From NCBI GenBank assembly GCA_949128115.1, contig OX421968.1, positions 868,001 through 932,000 on the forward strand: a stretch of DNA of 64,000 nt, given 5' to 3'. Source of the stretch: Anaspis maculata. Lineage: Eukaryota; Arthropoda; Insecta; Coleoptera; Scraptiidae. This document shows positions 47,989 through 58,929 of this stretch, piece by piece. The stretch's first letter is position 1; every line of letters begins with the position of its first letter. The position numbers were made by a program, and so were the translations under genes. Below the pieces are notes generated by a model. The model was given only the letters and a program-made list of their open reading frames with translations. It did no database searches and was not told the DNA's origin.

Positions 47989-48934
47989 CCCGGAATAAGT
48001 GTTACAACACTTACAGGGAGATGGAAAATTGAAAAATAAGGGGACTTTTCTTAATAAACATACCCTCGCAAGCGCATAGTAACGGAGATACAGGCCTTCA
48101 GAGTTGTTTATTTAAAACAGTTTTTTTTGCATAACTTTTGAACGGTTTAACCGATTTCAGTCAAATTCAAACCAATGTTCACTGAAACAGGTCTCTATTG
48201 AACAACGCATCTCATCAACCATTTTCAGGGGCGAAGATAATAGGGGATCCCCTCCCCCTTTTCTCCGTATTTTTGACCTCCCCGATTATTTTTGGAAATT
48301 GTTACAATTTTTGAATTCTACGTTCAGTTTAAAGAAAAAAATTACTCTTGTAACATTTTGATCAGAGGCTTCATTCTCAAGATATTTGGGATTGATATAT
48401 TGGAAAACATCTCGAAATCGCCACTTTTCTGGGCCTAAAAATTAAAATTCCAGAAAGCCCATGATTCGTTAACTGGAATAAGTTTTCTGGGTGTTATAAG
48501 TTGATAAACCACCATTTTCGCTGAGAGACAGAGTTTTTCAGAGAAGAAACAATTTGGACCCTGGAAAGTGGCGATTTCGTGATGTCATCTAATGTTTCAA
48601 GCTCAAATATGTTGAAAATGAAGCCTATAATCAAAATTTTGCAAGAGTAACTTTTATCTTCAAATTGAACGCATAATTCAAAAATTGAAACAATTTCCAA
48701 AAATATTCAGGGGTGTTTAAAATAGGGGGGAAAAGGTGAGGGTACCTCCTATTATGTTCGCCCCTGAAAATGTGATGAAATTCGTTATTATTGTTGAAAA
48801 AAAAACTTGAAAAAAAACAACTTTGAAGGCCTCTATCTCCGTTATTATACGTTTGCGAAGGTATGTTCATCAACAAAAGTCCTCTTATTTTTCAATTTTC
48901 TATCTCCCTGTGAGTTTTGTAACACTTATTCCGG
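47989..48934. mobile_element. 946-bp foldback, ends CCGGAATAAGTGTTACAA
   Basis: The left end CCGGAATAAGTGTTACAACA mirrors the right end TGTAACACTTATTCCGG, and AAGGCCTTCAGAGTTGTTTA-type arm sequence is mirrored at 48820. Nested inside is a second palindrome bounded by CAGGGGCG..CGCCCCTG (about 48229-48772) that is related to 58358-58905. Confidence 0.75.
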
Positions 48935-48939
48935 TATAA

Positions 48940-49685
48940 AGAGGGTCGTGTAAAATGATAATCTAAAATAAAATTTATTATTTTTATTAATGTTATTATT
49001 ATACTGCACCCAACCGGCAGAAGAGCCCAGTTAAAGGGTGAGGGATACCAGAGACAAATCCGAGGGGGGGAACATACTTAGGAAAAAACCTTTGCCTTTA
49101 TGACGGACAGAGAACAGTTGAAGAGATCAACCTCGCTCTCATAAGCAGAGTAATTGACAATCATCTGATAGAGAGGAGATGCCACTAGGATGTTGGTTCT
49201 AGCTGTGGGAAGGTGGAATAAACTGTGTGATCTAGAGGAAAGCCGAGGAACATTGGAGCCGAGGAAAATTTGAGGATTATCCAGAAGGTTTTGCAAAAAA
49301 AATAAAGAAGGAACAACGCGTTCAAAGAACAGTTTTAGTTTCTGGATGTTGTTGTATTGTTGGTTGCCTACATCACTTCAGTGGAGAATTAGAACTCCAA
49401 CTCGTACGGGGTACAGTGACTCATGACTTACCAACAAAACAATGTTGCGCAATGTTGTGCGTAGGCCTGAGATGAGCACCGCATAGAAGAGTAGTACGAC
49501 GTGAACAATTCAACTGCAAAGAAACTATAAGTGTGATCCGAGGTGTGATCGTAATTTCCCCCTCGGTCGGGACTAATCATCGTGAGTAGAAGGCAACAGA
49601 GTTTGCTTCGTGGTTGTAAAAAGTGTTAACAATGTAGCCGTTGAGTGTGCTCGACCCATAAAGAACAGTAATCTACATAATGTAG
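48940..49685. other. Sequence without recognisable gene
   Basis: A few short frames without domain signals. One stretch near 49080-49300 is less AT-rich but shows nothing identifiable; a decayed LINE is possible. Confidence 0.35.
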
Positions 49686-49688
49686 ATA

Positions 49689-50764
49689 CCGGGTGATCAT
49701 TTGGAAACAATCCACCTGCAATATCTCCCGATTCCTAGTGCAAATGTCTTTGAGCAAAAACAGGTCGATTTTTATATCGAGGGGGGCATCTAAAATATAC
49801 ATTGGAGGATTTGTATCTTGAGCCCCCTCGTCGCCACTCACCCCAACTTTGAAATTTCAAATGACATCACCTACCTTGCGATACATCAAATTAAAGGAAA
49901 TTAAATTCTCTTTCTAAAAAAAATATTTTGAAATTTTTCAACCTTACCCCCTGTTCTTCCTAAAATTCTCTGAGTGTCCAAGTTAATATTCTTGACCTCC
50001 ATCCCTTTCAATACAGTCAACGACATGCTGCACAGCATCAAAAAAGAAAATTTTCAATAAAAAAAGTGTCACCCAAACTCACCCCTTCGCTCCCCCTACC
50101 TGATTTTAAAAACCTAAAATGTCAATACTCACTTTGTGGTACATCAAATTAAAGGAAATTGAATTTACTTCCTGAAAAAGATTTTTCACAATTTTTAAAG
50201 CCCCCCATTTCTCCCCTAGAATACTCCAAATGACCAATTTATTGGAGGAGTAGAAAATTTCAAAAAAATTCTTTTCAGAAAGAGAATTCAATTCCCTTCA
50301 ATTTGATGTATCACAAAGTCGGTGGTGTTTTGTTAAATTTGGGAGTTGAGAGGGGGGAGAGCAAAGGGCTGAATTTGGGTAGCACTTTTCCCACCGGAAA
50401 TTTTCTTCTTCGATGCTATCTAGGATGATGCCGACTAAATTGAGAAAAAAATTAGGGGTCCAGAATATAAAATGGACCAGTCAGAGAATTTTTGGGGAAA
50501 AGGGGGTGGGGTTAAAAATTCTTAAAATTTTTTTTCCAGAAAGAAAATTAATTTCTCTTCAATTTGATGTATCGCAAGGTAGGTAATGTTATTTGAAATT
50601 TCAAAGTTGGGGTAAGCGGGGGGGAGGGGGGTGAATATAGAAATTTGACGATGTATGTTTTGGATGTCCCCCCCGATATCAAAATCGACCTGTTTTTGCT
50701 CGAAAAAATATTCACCAGGAATCGGGAGTTATTGCAGGTGGATAGTTTTCAAATGATCACCCGG
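49689..50764. mobile_element. Second full-length copy of the 1.08-kb palindromic foldback
   Basis: The same CCGGGTGATCATTTG ends, flanked by TA on both sides (49687-49688 and 50765-50766). At 1,076 bp it is nearly the same length as the copy at 25092-26170, and the two align along both arms. The small frames in it are mirror images. It lies directly beyond the 3' end of another minus-strand LINE fragment. Confidence 0.88.
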
Positions 50765-50794
50765 TATAGCTACAACAAGGAACACAAGAGAACA

Positions 50795-51790
50795 TCAAAA
50801 TATATAATCCTGATATTCAGAAACAGAATAAAAAGCATTGCTTATAAGAATTTGTTCAATTTCTTTCTCGAATTGAGGAACAGGTAAAGATTTTATATGT
50901 AGGGGAACTTTGTTGAACATTCTGATTCCCTGGTACTTGCAATTTCCCTGGCCTTTCTTAAGCCTGTAGAAATCTGACACAAATAATTGGTTATTTCTTG
51001 TATCATAGTTGTGTACGTTAAAATGCTCGACAAAGCTGGTCTCATGCTTTTTCACATACAACAGACATTTATAAACATACAATCTGGGAAAAGTGAGAAT
51101 TTCAGACGTTTTAAAAGTCCGTCGGCAGCAATCGCGATAGCCTAACCCACAAATAATTCTGACAGCCTTTCGCTGCAAGAAAAAAAATCCTCATCGCTGA
51201 CGCTGGTATGACCCCACACAATCATGGCGTACGACATGAGTGACTGACATAAGGCAAAATAACTTAGCGTCGACCGCGACACATACAGACTCAAGAGCCT
51301 GAGCATATTGAGAAGCCTTTTCATAGATTTTTGAGAAGATGGGCTAAAGAGATATTGGGCCTTATGAATAAAGATTAAACAATTGCTTTTGCTTGATTTT
51401 TGTTCCTAGAAAATTCTCAAAAAACTCAGAAACTTCAAGGAACTCATTAATTTAGGTTTCATTGAGCATTTGAGTAACTGATTGAAATAATAACATTGGT
51501 TTTAAGTCCAATTTCCAAATGTTTCTCCGATTTGTGCTGGTAGATTTTAAGCAAAAGCAATTGCTTAATCTTTATTCATAAGGCCCATTGGTCTGTACTT
51601 CTCAATACTATCAGGACTACCCTTCTTGAATATAGGAATAACAACCGCCGTCTGCCGTCTTCAACTCGTCCGGAGAGACACCCTCACACCCTCCGGAAAG
51701 GAAGAATTTATTAGATGCGTGAGAGGCACAATGATCATGTTTTTGATGCCCCTGATGAGCTCAACGTCAAAAACGTAGATATCTTGACTG
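50795..51790 (-). pseudogene. LINE remnant with internal deletion and a MITE insertion
   Basis: The right part (about 51780-51587) encodes early RT motifs: SFPEGV, AVVIPIFKKGSPDSIEKYRPIS. After the 51357-51586 insertion the frame resumes (LxPIFSKIYEK-like). It then jumps, without the palm and YADD part, to the C-terminal domain at about 51324-50795 (LSYFALCQSLMSYAMIVWGH, QRKAVRIICGLGYRDCCR, YDTRNNQLF). So the catalytic core has been deleted. Confidence 0.85.
51357..51586. mobile_element. 230-bp MITE with 38-bp terminal repeats, ATT duplication
   Basis: The ends GGGCCTTATGAATAAAGATT and its mirror agree at 37 of 38 positions. ATT is present at both borders (51354-51356, 51587-51589). Deleting the element with one ATT rejoins the RT codons for YRPIS in the surrounding LINE, which confirms the borders. 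The 3-bp duplication fits a PIF/Harbinger-like or related element. Confidence 0.88.
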
Positions 51791-52159
51791 TTGTTTTTTT
51801 TTTTTGGCCCAGAGTTCTAGCTCGTTGGCCACAAAAGGGAGCTATATAATGGAAACATCTAGTAATTGAAAAACAAAAAGAAAATATCGCTAGGAAGTGA
51901 GCCATGAATTTTGATTACGACGTTAATTAGACAAATGTGAAAAGAAAAAGCGAGGAAAGCAGAGAATTTTGATTACGAATTTTGGAAAATGTGCAAAGAA
52001 AAAGAGAGAAGCAGAGAACTTTGATTACGAAGTTGGAAAAATGTGAAAGGAATAGAAAAACAAAAAGAAGGATAGCAAACAAGTTTACTGCAAATCAAAA
52101 CAGATCACAAAACTAACAAAACGCATTTTTTCTTGCGGTTTTCTTTTGAAAAAAAGGCA

Positions 52160-52560
52160 ATCGGTTCATTCAGTCTGAAGCGATTTAGCAAAATTGTGAT
52201 TGGGCTTTTGTAGGCCAAAAAAGAATCATGAGACTAATCTTTGATCTTTCGTATCGACAATCATGCAGACCGGTTTCCATGGAGCAGAAAATTCTGCCTT
52301 TGCCCTGCATCTACATTTATAAATGTTTATTACTAGTTAAAAACAATGTACACACTCTTGAAAGAAACTGTGATCATCACAGCTATTCCACTAGGCACCG
52401 AGTATATGTTATGTGATTTGTAATTGTTATCTGTGATATTATGTTACTGTCGAATTAACATTGTTCATGATGTTATTTATTTATTCATTCATTTATTTAT
52501 TGTTTGACGTGTACATCCGACACTTCGGCCCCGTACAAATAAAATTCTATTCTATTCTAT
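52160..52560 (+). pseudogene. 3' end of a LINE (C-terminal fragment plus tail)
   Basis: 52228-52416 encodes a C-terminal LINE segment (IMRLIFDLSYRQSCRPV, YIYKCLLLVKNN, HHSYSTRHRVYVM) similar in layout to the one at 51178-50795. It is followed by an untranslated part and the tail AATAAAATTCTATTCTATTC (52538-52562). It is 5' truncated, the usual outcome of incomplete reverse transcription. Confidence 0.75.
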
Positions 52561-52789
52561 TCAAACAGAAAACTAAAACATACCATTTTCTCATACCTCG
52601 AGGCCTATTCTCTTCATATGACAGAAGAAGAGCTCTCAAGATCTCAACGTTACCAAAACTGAGTAGGTTAGCAACCGAAGTCGGGTACTTCACCCCGAAA
52701 TCCGTCAAATCAACAAACAAAAACCTCAGTAAAGCCTCTGCAAGGGAGCATGGCAGGGACCTGGATATGTCGTTCTTCTGGCTCATAAT

Positions 52790-53490
52790 TTGATTTAAGA
52801 CAAGGACGGGGAACAACGGAATCTTTAACTATGCTCGTATGCGACGCACAGAACAAACACCTTTTCTGAAAACAACTACATCGGGGCACTCTTTCTTGAC
52901 ATCAAAGCGGCGTATGATGATGTATATCGGAAAATTCTTGCTGAGAAAATGGGTATGGATAGGAATCCCCGAAACATGTGCCTTCAACATGGTCAAGCTC
53001 TTCCTAAATAGGGCAATTCGGGTCAAGATTAACGGCAAATTATATGGGCCTCGGCTGGCCTCACAGGGCTTATCTCAAGAATCACGGCTAAGCCCAATCC
53101 AGCGGCGGCGTCAGCATTTTTTGAACGGGTGGGCACAAAAAGGCACACTATTCATGGAGGTGGGCACTCATTCAGTTATATGTTCAACCTCCCATCCTCC
53201 AAACAACTTTTTTTATATATAAAAAACAGTACAAGCGCAAAAAAGTTCTCTTAAAGAAAAAACAACGGGATACATTCTTATTTTAGGTTGTTTTCATTAG
53301 TATATCCTACTTAGTTATGCAATTAATAAGGTAATGTGATTTTTCCATAACATTTTCCGAGGAATCGGGTGGGCACGCGGGTGGGCACCGATGATTTTAG
53401 GGGAGGCACGTGCCCACCCTGGCCACCCCCTGGCGCCGTCGCTGGCCCAATCCCAACCCTTTTTTCAACTGCAGACTTAATTTGACTCAT
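52790..53490 (+). pseudogene. LINE RT fragment, frameshifted, split by a hAT-like MITE
   Basis: One frame reads RQGRGTTESLTMLVCDA and GALFLDIKAAYDDVYRKILAEKM. After a frameshift near 52950 the next frame reads VKLFLNRAIRVKINGKLYGPRLASQGLSQESRLSPI, the RT motif that is normally QG(S/P)LSPxLF. The 53100-53444 element interrupts it. Beyond 53452 the sequence resumes as PIPTLFSTAD. The RT is of a different type from the GVPQGS-bearing LINEs in this window. Confidence 0.82.
53100..53444. mobile_element. 345-bp hAT-like MITE with 8-bp duplication GCCCAATC
   Basis: The ends CAGCGGCGGCGTCAGC and GGCGCCGTCGCTG are imperfect inverted repeats. GCCCAATC flanks both sides exactly (53092-53099, 53445-53452). 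The interior has mirrored GGTGGGCAC..GTGCCCACC segments. It interrupts a LINE RT. Confidence 0.9.
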
Positions 53491-54010
53491 TTGTTTTGTT
53501 GCTTCCTGCCAAATTTGGTCTCAATCCATCGGATAGATTTTGAATAATTAAATGGTAAAGTTTTGAACTTTGACATTTTTATTATTTGACAGGTGACAGA
53601 TAGGGCAATACTTTTAACTGTTCTGAATACAGTTTCTTTTATGGGCTTCCAAAACGGCATATCGCGAGTCAAGTTCCGTGAGATATAGCTTCTGTCATTC
53701 TTTGATAGTAACACTTCCATTTGAAAGATGACAGCCAAAAACTAATGGGCTCATTCGACGGTGAAACCATGTCTGTGTACCAAATTTCAAGTCAATCGGA
53801 TAAACGTTGCGGCTGTTATCGTGGAAGGTTACAGACATACACACATACATACATACATACATACATACATACATACATACATACATACATACATACATAC
53901 AGACAGACATCATTCTGGAAATGGTCTTAATCGTCATGCATAGGAGACTTCAAAACGGATATGTCCGTCGAAATTTCGAAAAAAATTTTTAGCACGTTCA
54001 CAATATCTCC
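53490..54010 (+). repeat. Microsatellite-bearing repeat with (ACAT)n run
   Basis: 53490-53555 is the inverse of 39405-39470, and 53600-54010 matches the inverse of 37480-37900. The (ACAT)n array occupies about 53838-53898 between TTATCGTGGAAGGTTACAGAC and ACAGACAGACATCATTCTGG. Confidence 0.7.
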
Positions 54011-54107
54011 CCTTTTCGTGGGTCGTGGTGAGGTGGGTCGGGGAAGTAATATGTATACGACGGATCTCCACGTTTCCCCACATAGGGAAAATTGGACCCA
54101 GAAATGC

Positions 54108-54245
54108 ATTTTTTTAAGCCTCGCAAACGTAGTGGCGGAGGCTATTTGTGGCCGCTTTTTTTTTGGTGGTTATTTTCTAAGCCTCGCCAAACGTAGTATG
54201 GCGGAGGCTATTTGTGGCCGCTTTTTTTTCGTGATTATTTTTTTC
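54108..54245 (+). repeat. Two tandem hairpin-plus-T-run units
   Basis: Two units of about 70 bp share AAGCCTCGC(C)AAACGTAGT, GGCGGAGGCTATTTGTGGCC and a following T run. Within each, GCCTCGCC pairs with GGCGGAGGC across an 11-base loop. The resemblance to an intrinsic terminator is noted, but there is no reason to expect such a function in this genome. Confidence 0.65.
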
Positions 54246-54599
54246 CTCGTCCCAACAAGATTCACCTAAATTTTCCGTATCTTCCGAACGGTTGAACATA
54301 TCCAGTTCATTCTTTCGTTAATCGAATGTCAAATATTGCGGGTTGATACCGACGACGTTTAAAGATGATCGGTCAAATATGAACAATCTTCAACAACAAT
54401 TAAGATTGCACAACTCGCGGCACTCATCTAAAATAGAAAAAACGCATAGATACCAACGTATACATCATCATATTTTTTGATCTAATAAAGTTATGTGCTC
54501 TTTTTTTTTTAAATTGAATTACATACCCAGACCTTTCTTACAGTGTGACAGCGGTTGAGGAACAATGGTTTATTATTTATTAAGTTAATAAACATTTTC

Positions 54600-55960
54600 A
54601 TCGGTTATGAATGCATCCAGATTTTCAATCAGCGAGGAAAATTTTTCACAGTTATCTATATACAACCAGCGAAGCGATTGGAGCCAAAGTAGTGCAGACA
54701 TTTTTTGGGGCTAAGACCGCCCTTGAGAAACTATTCACCCCTAATTTCTACATCGAAAAGGTCCTATTCCAAACATTTGCTCTGCTCGTGTCTTTCAAAC
54801 TTTCAGATTTGTTGAATTATCTCCCATCTTCACCGCAAATCGCAGATGAGAGGTATTCTTCATCTCACATACGACATACGATTTCTCTTTTCCTTTCATT
54901 CCAGGTCACATTTGGCAAATACGTTTTGATATAACTTCATTGAAGTTTTAGAGTGTACTATGTATTATAATTAATTTTTTGCCAAGCAAGTTTCAAACAG
55001 TTTCCAAGCTAACAAGAAAACAATGTGACAATACTTATTGTATGTGTGTACGTGTATGTAGGTACCTACCAAAATGATTTATTGCTGCGAAGACCTTTTT
55101 TTGGGCGAGGCTTCCTATTAGACACACCGCAAGTTGGGGAGATGGACTGGGTTAGATATGATTTTTTTTCTGACGCAACCAACAACTCGTTATGAAGAAG
55201 TGGTGCGCGCATGCCACTACTTATATTTAGTGTGCAAAATGCACCACATTGACTACTGAAGTGGGCATTTTTCATATACCTAAAGTTGAGTTTTTACAGA
55301 AATAATCAGATAATAGCTCTTTACAAAAAAAAGAAGGCATCCGTTTAGGCAAGTCGAGTTATGGGGGCGAAAACCGCCCTCAACGGTGCAATGGTGTTGA
55401 CTTAAATAGGTATGATGGAGATGAAACTATTCACAGCTAATTTCTACATCGAAAAGGTCCTATTTCGGACATGCTTTGTTCATAATGTCTCTCAAACTTT
55501 AAAATTAGTGAAAATTATAATCCGCCGTATTCTTTACGTGTTGCATACAATTTTTATTCTGCTTTCGTTTTCTTACATTTTGCATAAATGGCCATTTCAT
55601 CTCAGGTGACATTTGGTAAGTATATTGCGCTTCACCGTAGTTTTAGAGCAAATAATTGTTTGCCAACAAGCTTTTTAGGAGTTTCCAGGGTGACAAAACA
55701 ATAATTATATTTATTGTATGCGTGCATCTGTTTTATATAATTATACTGTATATATACTATACTTTCTGTAGTAATGTACCAAAAGCCAAAATGAATGACT
55801 GCTGCGAAGTAAATCCATTTTCTGAGCAAGGCTTCCTATTAAACACACCGCGAGGTGGGGAGATGGACTGGTTTTGTTTCCGATTACATGCATTAGGTTT
55901 GTTTTGGCAGCGATACACAACCGTTTCCAACCGTTTGGATTCTGCGCGCTTCCGTTAAGC
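54600..55960 (+). repeat. Diverged direct repeat (about 690-bp period) with fossil peptide NFYIEKVLF
   Basis: 54740-55200 and 55430-55880 align in order: CTAATTTCTACATCGAAAAG, TTTGGCAAATA against TTTGGTAAGTA, a stretch ending TTATTGTATG, GACTGCTGCGAAG-like, and AGGCTTCCTATTA followed by GGGGAGATGGACTGG. Both encode NFYIEKVLF(R/Q)T, and a third copy of the peptide lies at 704-846 on the minus strand. The family is unknown; probably a decayed mobile element. Confidence 0.6.
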
Positions 55961-56255
55961 CGTTCGGGCAGTGTAAACTTCGAGTTGCCAACTGTTGGTA
56001 AGCTGTTTGGGCAGGTGCCTCCAACGGTTCGAAAACAGTTTGTGGACGGTCAGAGGAGTTTGAGAATTAAAAAGAAACTGGTGATCAGACGCATGCGTAC
56101 GCCTTTATTCGCAATCGGGCGATCTTTGATTGATGGCGTGGCGCGTAATGTGACAGTGTGACAGTAAAGGTAAATAAAGACGCATTTTCGAGGTTAATTT
56201 AAAATAGTTTTACCTGCTGAAAGTTACATATTTACATTAATTCGGTAAATTTATC

Positions 56256-56789
56256 AAGGGGTTTCTGATGCGACTGACAAAGTTGTTGACGGGAATCGGT
56301 TTTATTTTTTTTTCCGTCAAGTAGAAACTCCTCCAAAAAGAAAATGTACGGATATTGCTATCAAATTTTGAAAATTTTTGATTTTGATTTTTGAAAATTC
56401 AAAATCTAGATAGCATCGACAATGTGTCTTTCCTCAAGAAAGTCGCATGCCAAATATGAACTTTTTAGTTTTTAAAAAGGCACCAAAAATGATTTCTCGT
56501 AGACATGAAAAAGTGAATTAGTAGAAGTCATTTTTGGTACCTTTTTTTTTAAAAATAGAAAGTTCAAATTGCATGCGACTTTCTTGAGGAAAGATACATT
56601 GTCAATGCTATCTAGTTCTTGAATTTTCAAAAATCAAATTCAAATATTTTCAAAATATTTTGGAAATTTTCAAAATTTGATATCAATGTCTATATATTTT
56701 CTTTTTTGATGAGTTTGTACTTGACGAAAAAAATAAAATAAAACCGATTTCCGTCGACAACTTTTTTAGTCGCATCAGAAACCCCTTAA
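56256..56789. mobile_element. 534-bp palindrome, core copy of the 33849 foldback family
   Basis: The ends AAGGGGTTTCTGATGCGACT and mirror AGTCGCATCAGAAACCCCTT match the inner segment of the 2.3-kb palindrome (AAGGGGTTTCCGATGTGACT near 34733). The arms continue to a centre near 56520. Confidence 0.75.
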
Positions 56790-57218
56790 ATAAGACCTCG
56801 GCTTGGCGGGGAAAACTTGACAAGTTGTTGTGTCCCTAGTTTCAACTGGAACCGCTCGCTACGCGTTCTTGCAGCAAAAACTTTCCAACCACTTGAAAAC
56901 TGGTTGGAGTCGAGTATGCGCGCTGAATCACAGTTAGCAAACCGTCCGCAACTCGCTGCCAAAACAAACCTATTATTTCTCATCTGCGACGACCGGTAAT
57001 GCTCAACTTTCAACTAGTACTGCGTAGTACAGGACTTATGTGATGTTATCATGTTTTCATGTTATTCATGTTTCTCTGAAACCTTTTAAACGTTATGAAG
57101 CTTGTAGAGTTCATTTAACGACGTAGTATTCATTTATAACATTGTACAAAGTGTTTCGCAATTTTGAAAAGTTGGTTGAAAAGGTGTTCGCGTTGAATTT
57201 TCAACCGATTTTGTCCAA

Positions 57219-58290
57219 AGGACCCCGCACGATTCTTATGGAAAGTGGCTCCCGGTGAAATTCTCTGAATTTTTTATATGTTGTAGCTCATGAGATACTA
57301 ATTAAATACCGTGAACCCCAAACTCAAATAATGGACAGTTTTTTACCCACAGGGGGTTGAAGTTGGAGGTTTTGACGGCTTAAAAATGATATTCTGACGT
57401 AAATAAAAGCTTTCTATGTGGTTTCTCTTCAAGTTGTGTTTCATGCTGAATGTATTTATTTGGCAGAAAAATATCAACCCCCTCCTCCAGCCCCATCCCC
57501 TATCTACCATCACAAAATTCGAGATTACTCTCAAAAGCCATGCAGATGGCTTCTGTGATTTAAATTGTGAATTTTGACATGAAAATTATTTTCCACCCCT
57601 AATGTAAGGGTGCCAATTTTTCAATTGTCCTCGGTTAATTTGGCTGAATTTTTGGTATTGTGTACTTCTAATTCTGCTGAACAAAAAGTTCTCATGCCAA
57701 AACTTATTCCTATGGACAGTTTTTGTTCTACCTGAAGTTGAAGATTTGAGAGCATAAATATTGAACTTCAGTCCCCTGCAGAACAAAAACTGTTCATAGG
57801 AATGAGTTTTGATATGAAAACTTTTTGTTCAGTGGAATATGAAGGACACAATACCAAAAATTCAGCTAAATTAACCGAGGAAAATTGGAAAATCGGCACC
57901 CTAACATTAGGGGTGGAAAATAATTTTCATGTCAAAATTCATAATTTAAATCACAAAAGCCATCCGCATGGCTTTTGAGAGTAATCACGAATTTTATGAT
58001 GGTAGATAGGGGTTGGGGGTGGAGGAGGGGGTTGATATTTTTTTGTCAAATAAATACATTTAGCATGAAACACAACTTGAAGAGAAACCAAATGAAAAGC
58101 TTTTATCGACGTCATAATATCCTTTTGAAGCCGTCAAAACCTCCAACTTCAACCCCCTGTGGGTAAAAAACTGTCCATCATTTGAGTTTGGGGTTCACGG
58201 AATTTGATTAGTATCTCATGAACTACAGCATATCAAAAATTCAGAGAATTTAACCGGGAGCCATTTTCCATAAGAATCGTGCGGGGTCCA
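57219..58290. mobile_element. 1.07-kb foldback with mirrored 63-residue frames
   Basis: GGACCCCGCACGATTCTTAT at the left mirrors ATAAGAATCGTGCGGGGTCC at the right. The arms match to a centre near 57750. Each arm has the same 63-codon frame (57534-57343 minus, 57975-58166 plus) with about 50 identical residues. This follows from arm symmetry and is not evidence for a gene. Confidence 0.8.
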
Positions 58291-58357
58291 AATTTGAACC
58301 TAAGTTTACTGAAATAGATCGCTATCAAACAGTAAAGTTTTTCAAAAAAAAAATCAA

Positions 58358-58905
58358 AAACTCAGGGGCGTAGAGGGGTTGTCTTCATTTCTCCCCTATT
58401 ATTTGACCCCCCAGTTATTTTTTCGAACTCCTCTAATATTTGGATTCTACGTTCAATTTTATAAAAAGTTACTCTTGCAAAATTTCGATTAGAGGCTTCA
58501 TTTTTGGGATATATGGGTTTGAAACTTTGGGAAACATCTCGAAATCGCCACTTTCCAGAGCCCAGATTGTTTTTTCCTGAAAACTCCTCATTTCTCAGCA
58601 TAAAAGTTGTGGTTTATGAACTAAAAACTTCTAGAACATTTGATTCAATCGAAGAATCATGAGTTTTCTTGGATTCTTATTTTCAGGCCTTTGAAAGTGG
58701 CGACTTCGAGATGTTTTCAAAAGTTTCAAGTCCAAATATTTCCGAAATGAAGCCTCGAATCAAAAGTTTGCAAGAGTAACATTTTTTCTAAATTGAATTT
58801 AAGTAGAATCCAAAAATTGAAATAATTCATAACAATATAATAGCTATCAGGGGGGTGAGAAATAGGGGAATGAGGACTGCCACCATTATCTACGCCCCTG
58901 AATTT
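58358..58905. repeat. Palindrome bounded by CAGGGGCG..CGCCCCTG
   Basis: TCAGGGGCGTAGAGG at the left and TATCTACGCCCCTGA at the right are inverted. TTGGATTCTACGTTCAATTT, AGGCTTCATTTT and TCGAAATCGCCACTTTC are mirrored inside. It is related to the nested palindrome at 48229-48772. Confidence 0.65.
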
Positions 58906-58929
58906 TTCGTAGAAAACACGTTACCACGG

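Noticed and set aside
57343..57534. 63-codon frame mirrored in the other palindrome arm
   Set aside because: Not listed as a gene; the repetition is explained by arm symmetry. Kept only as a low-interest observation.
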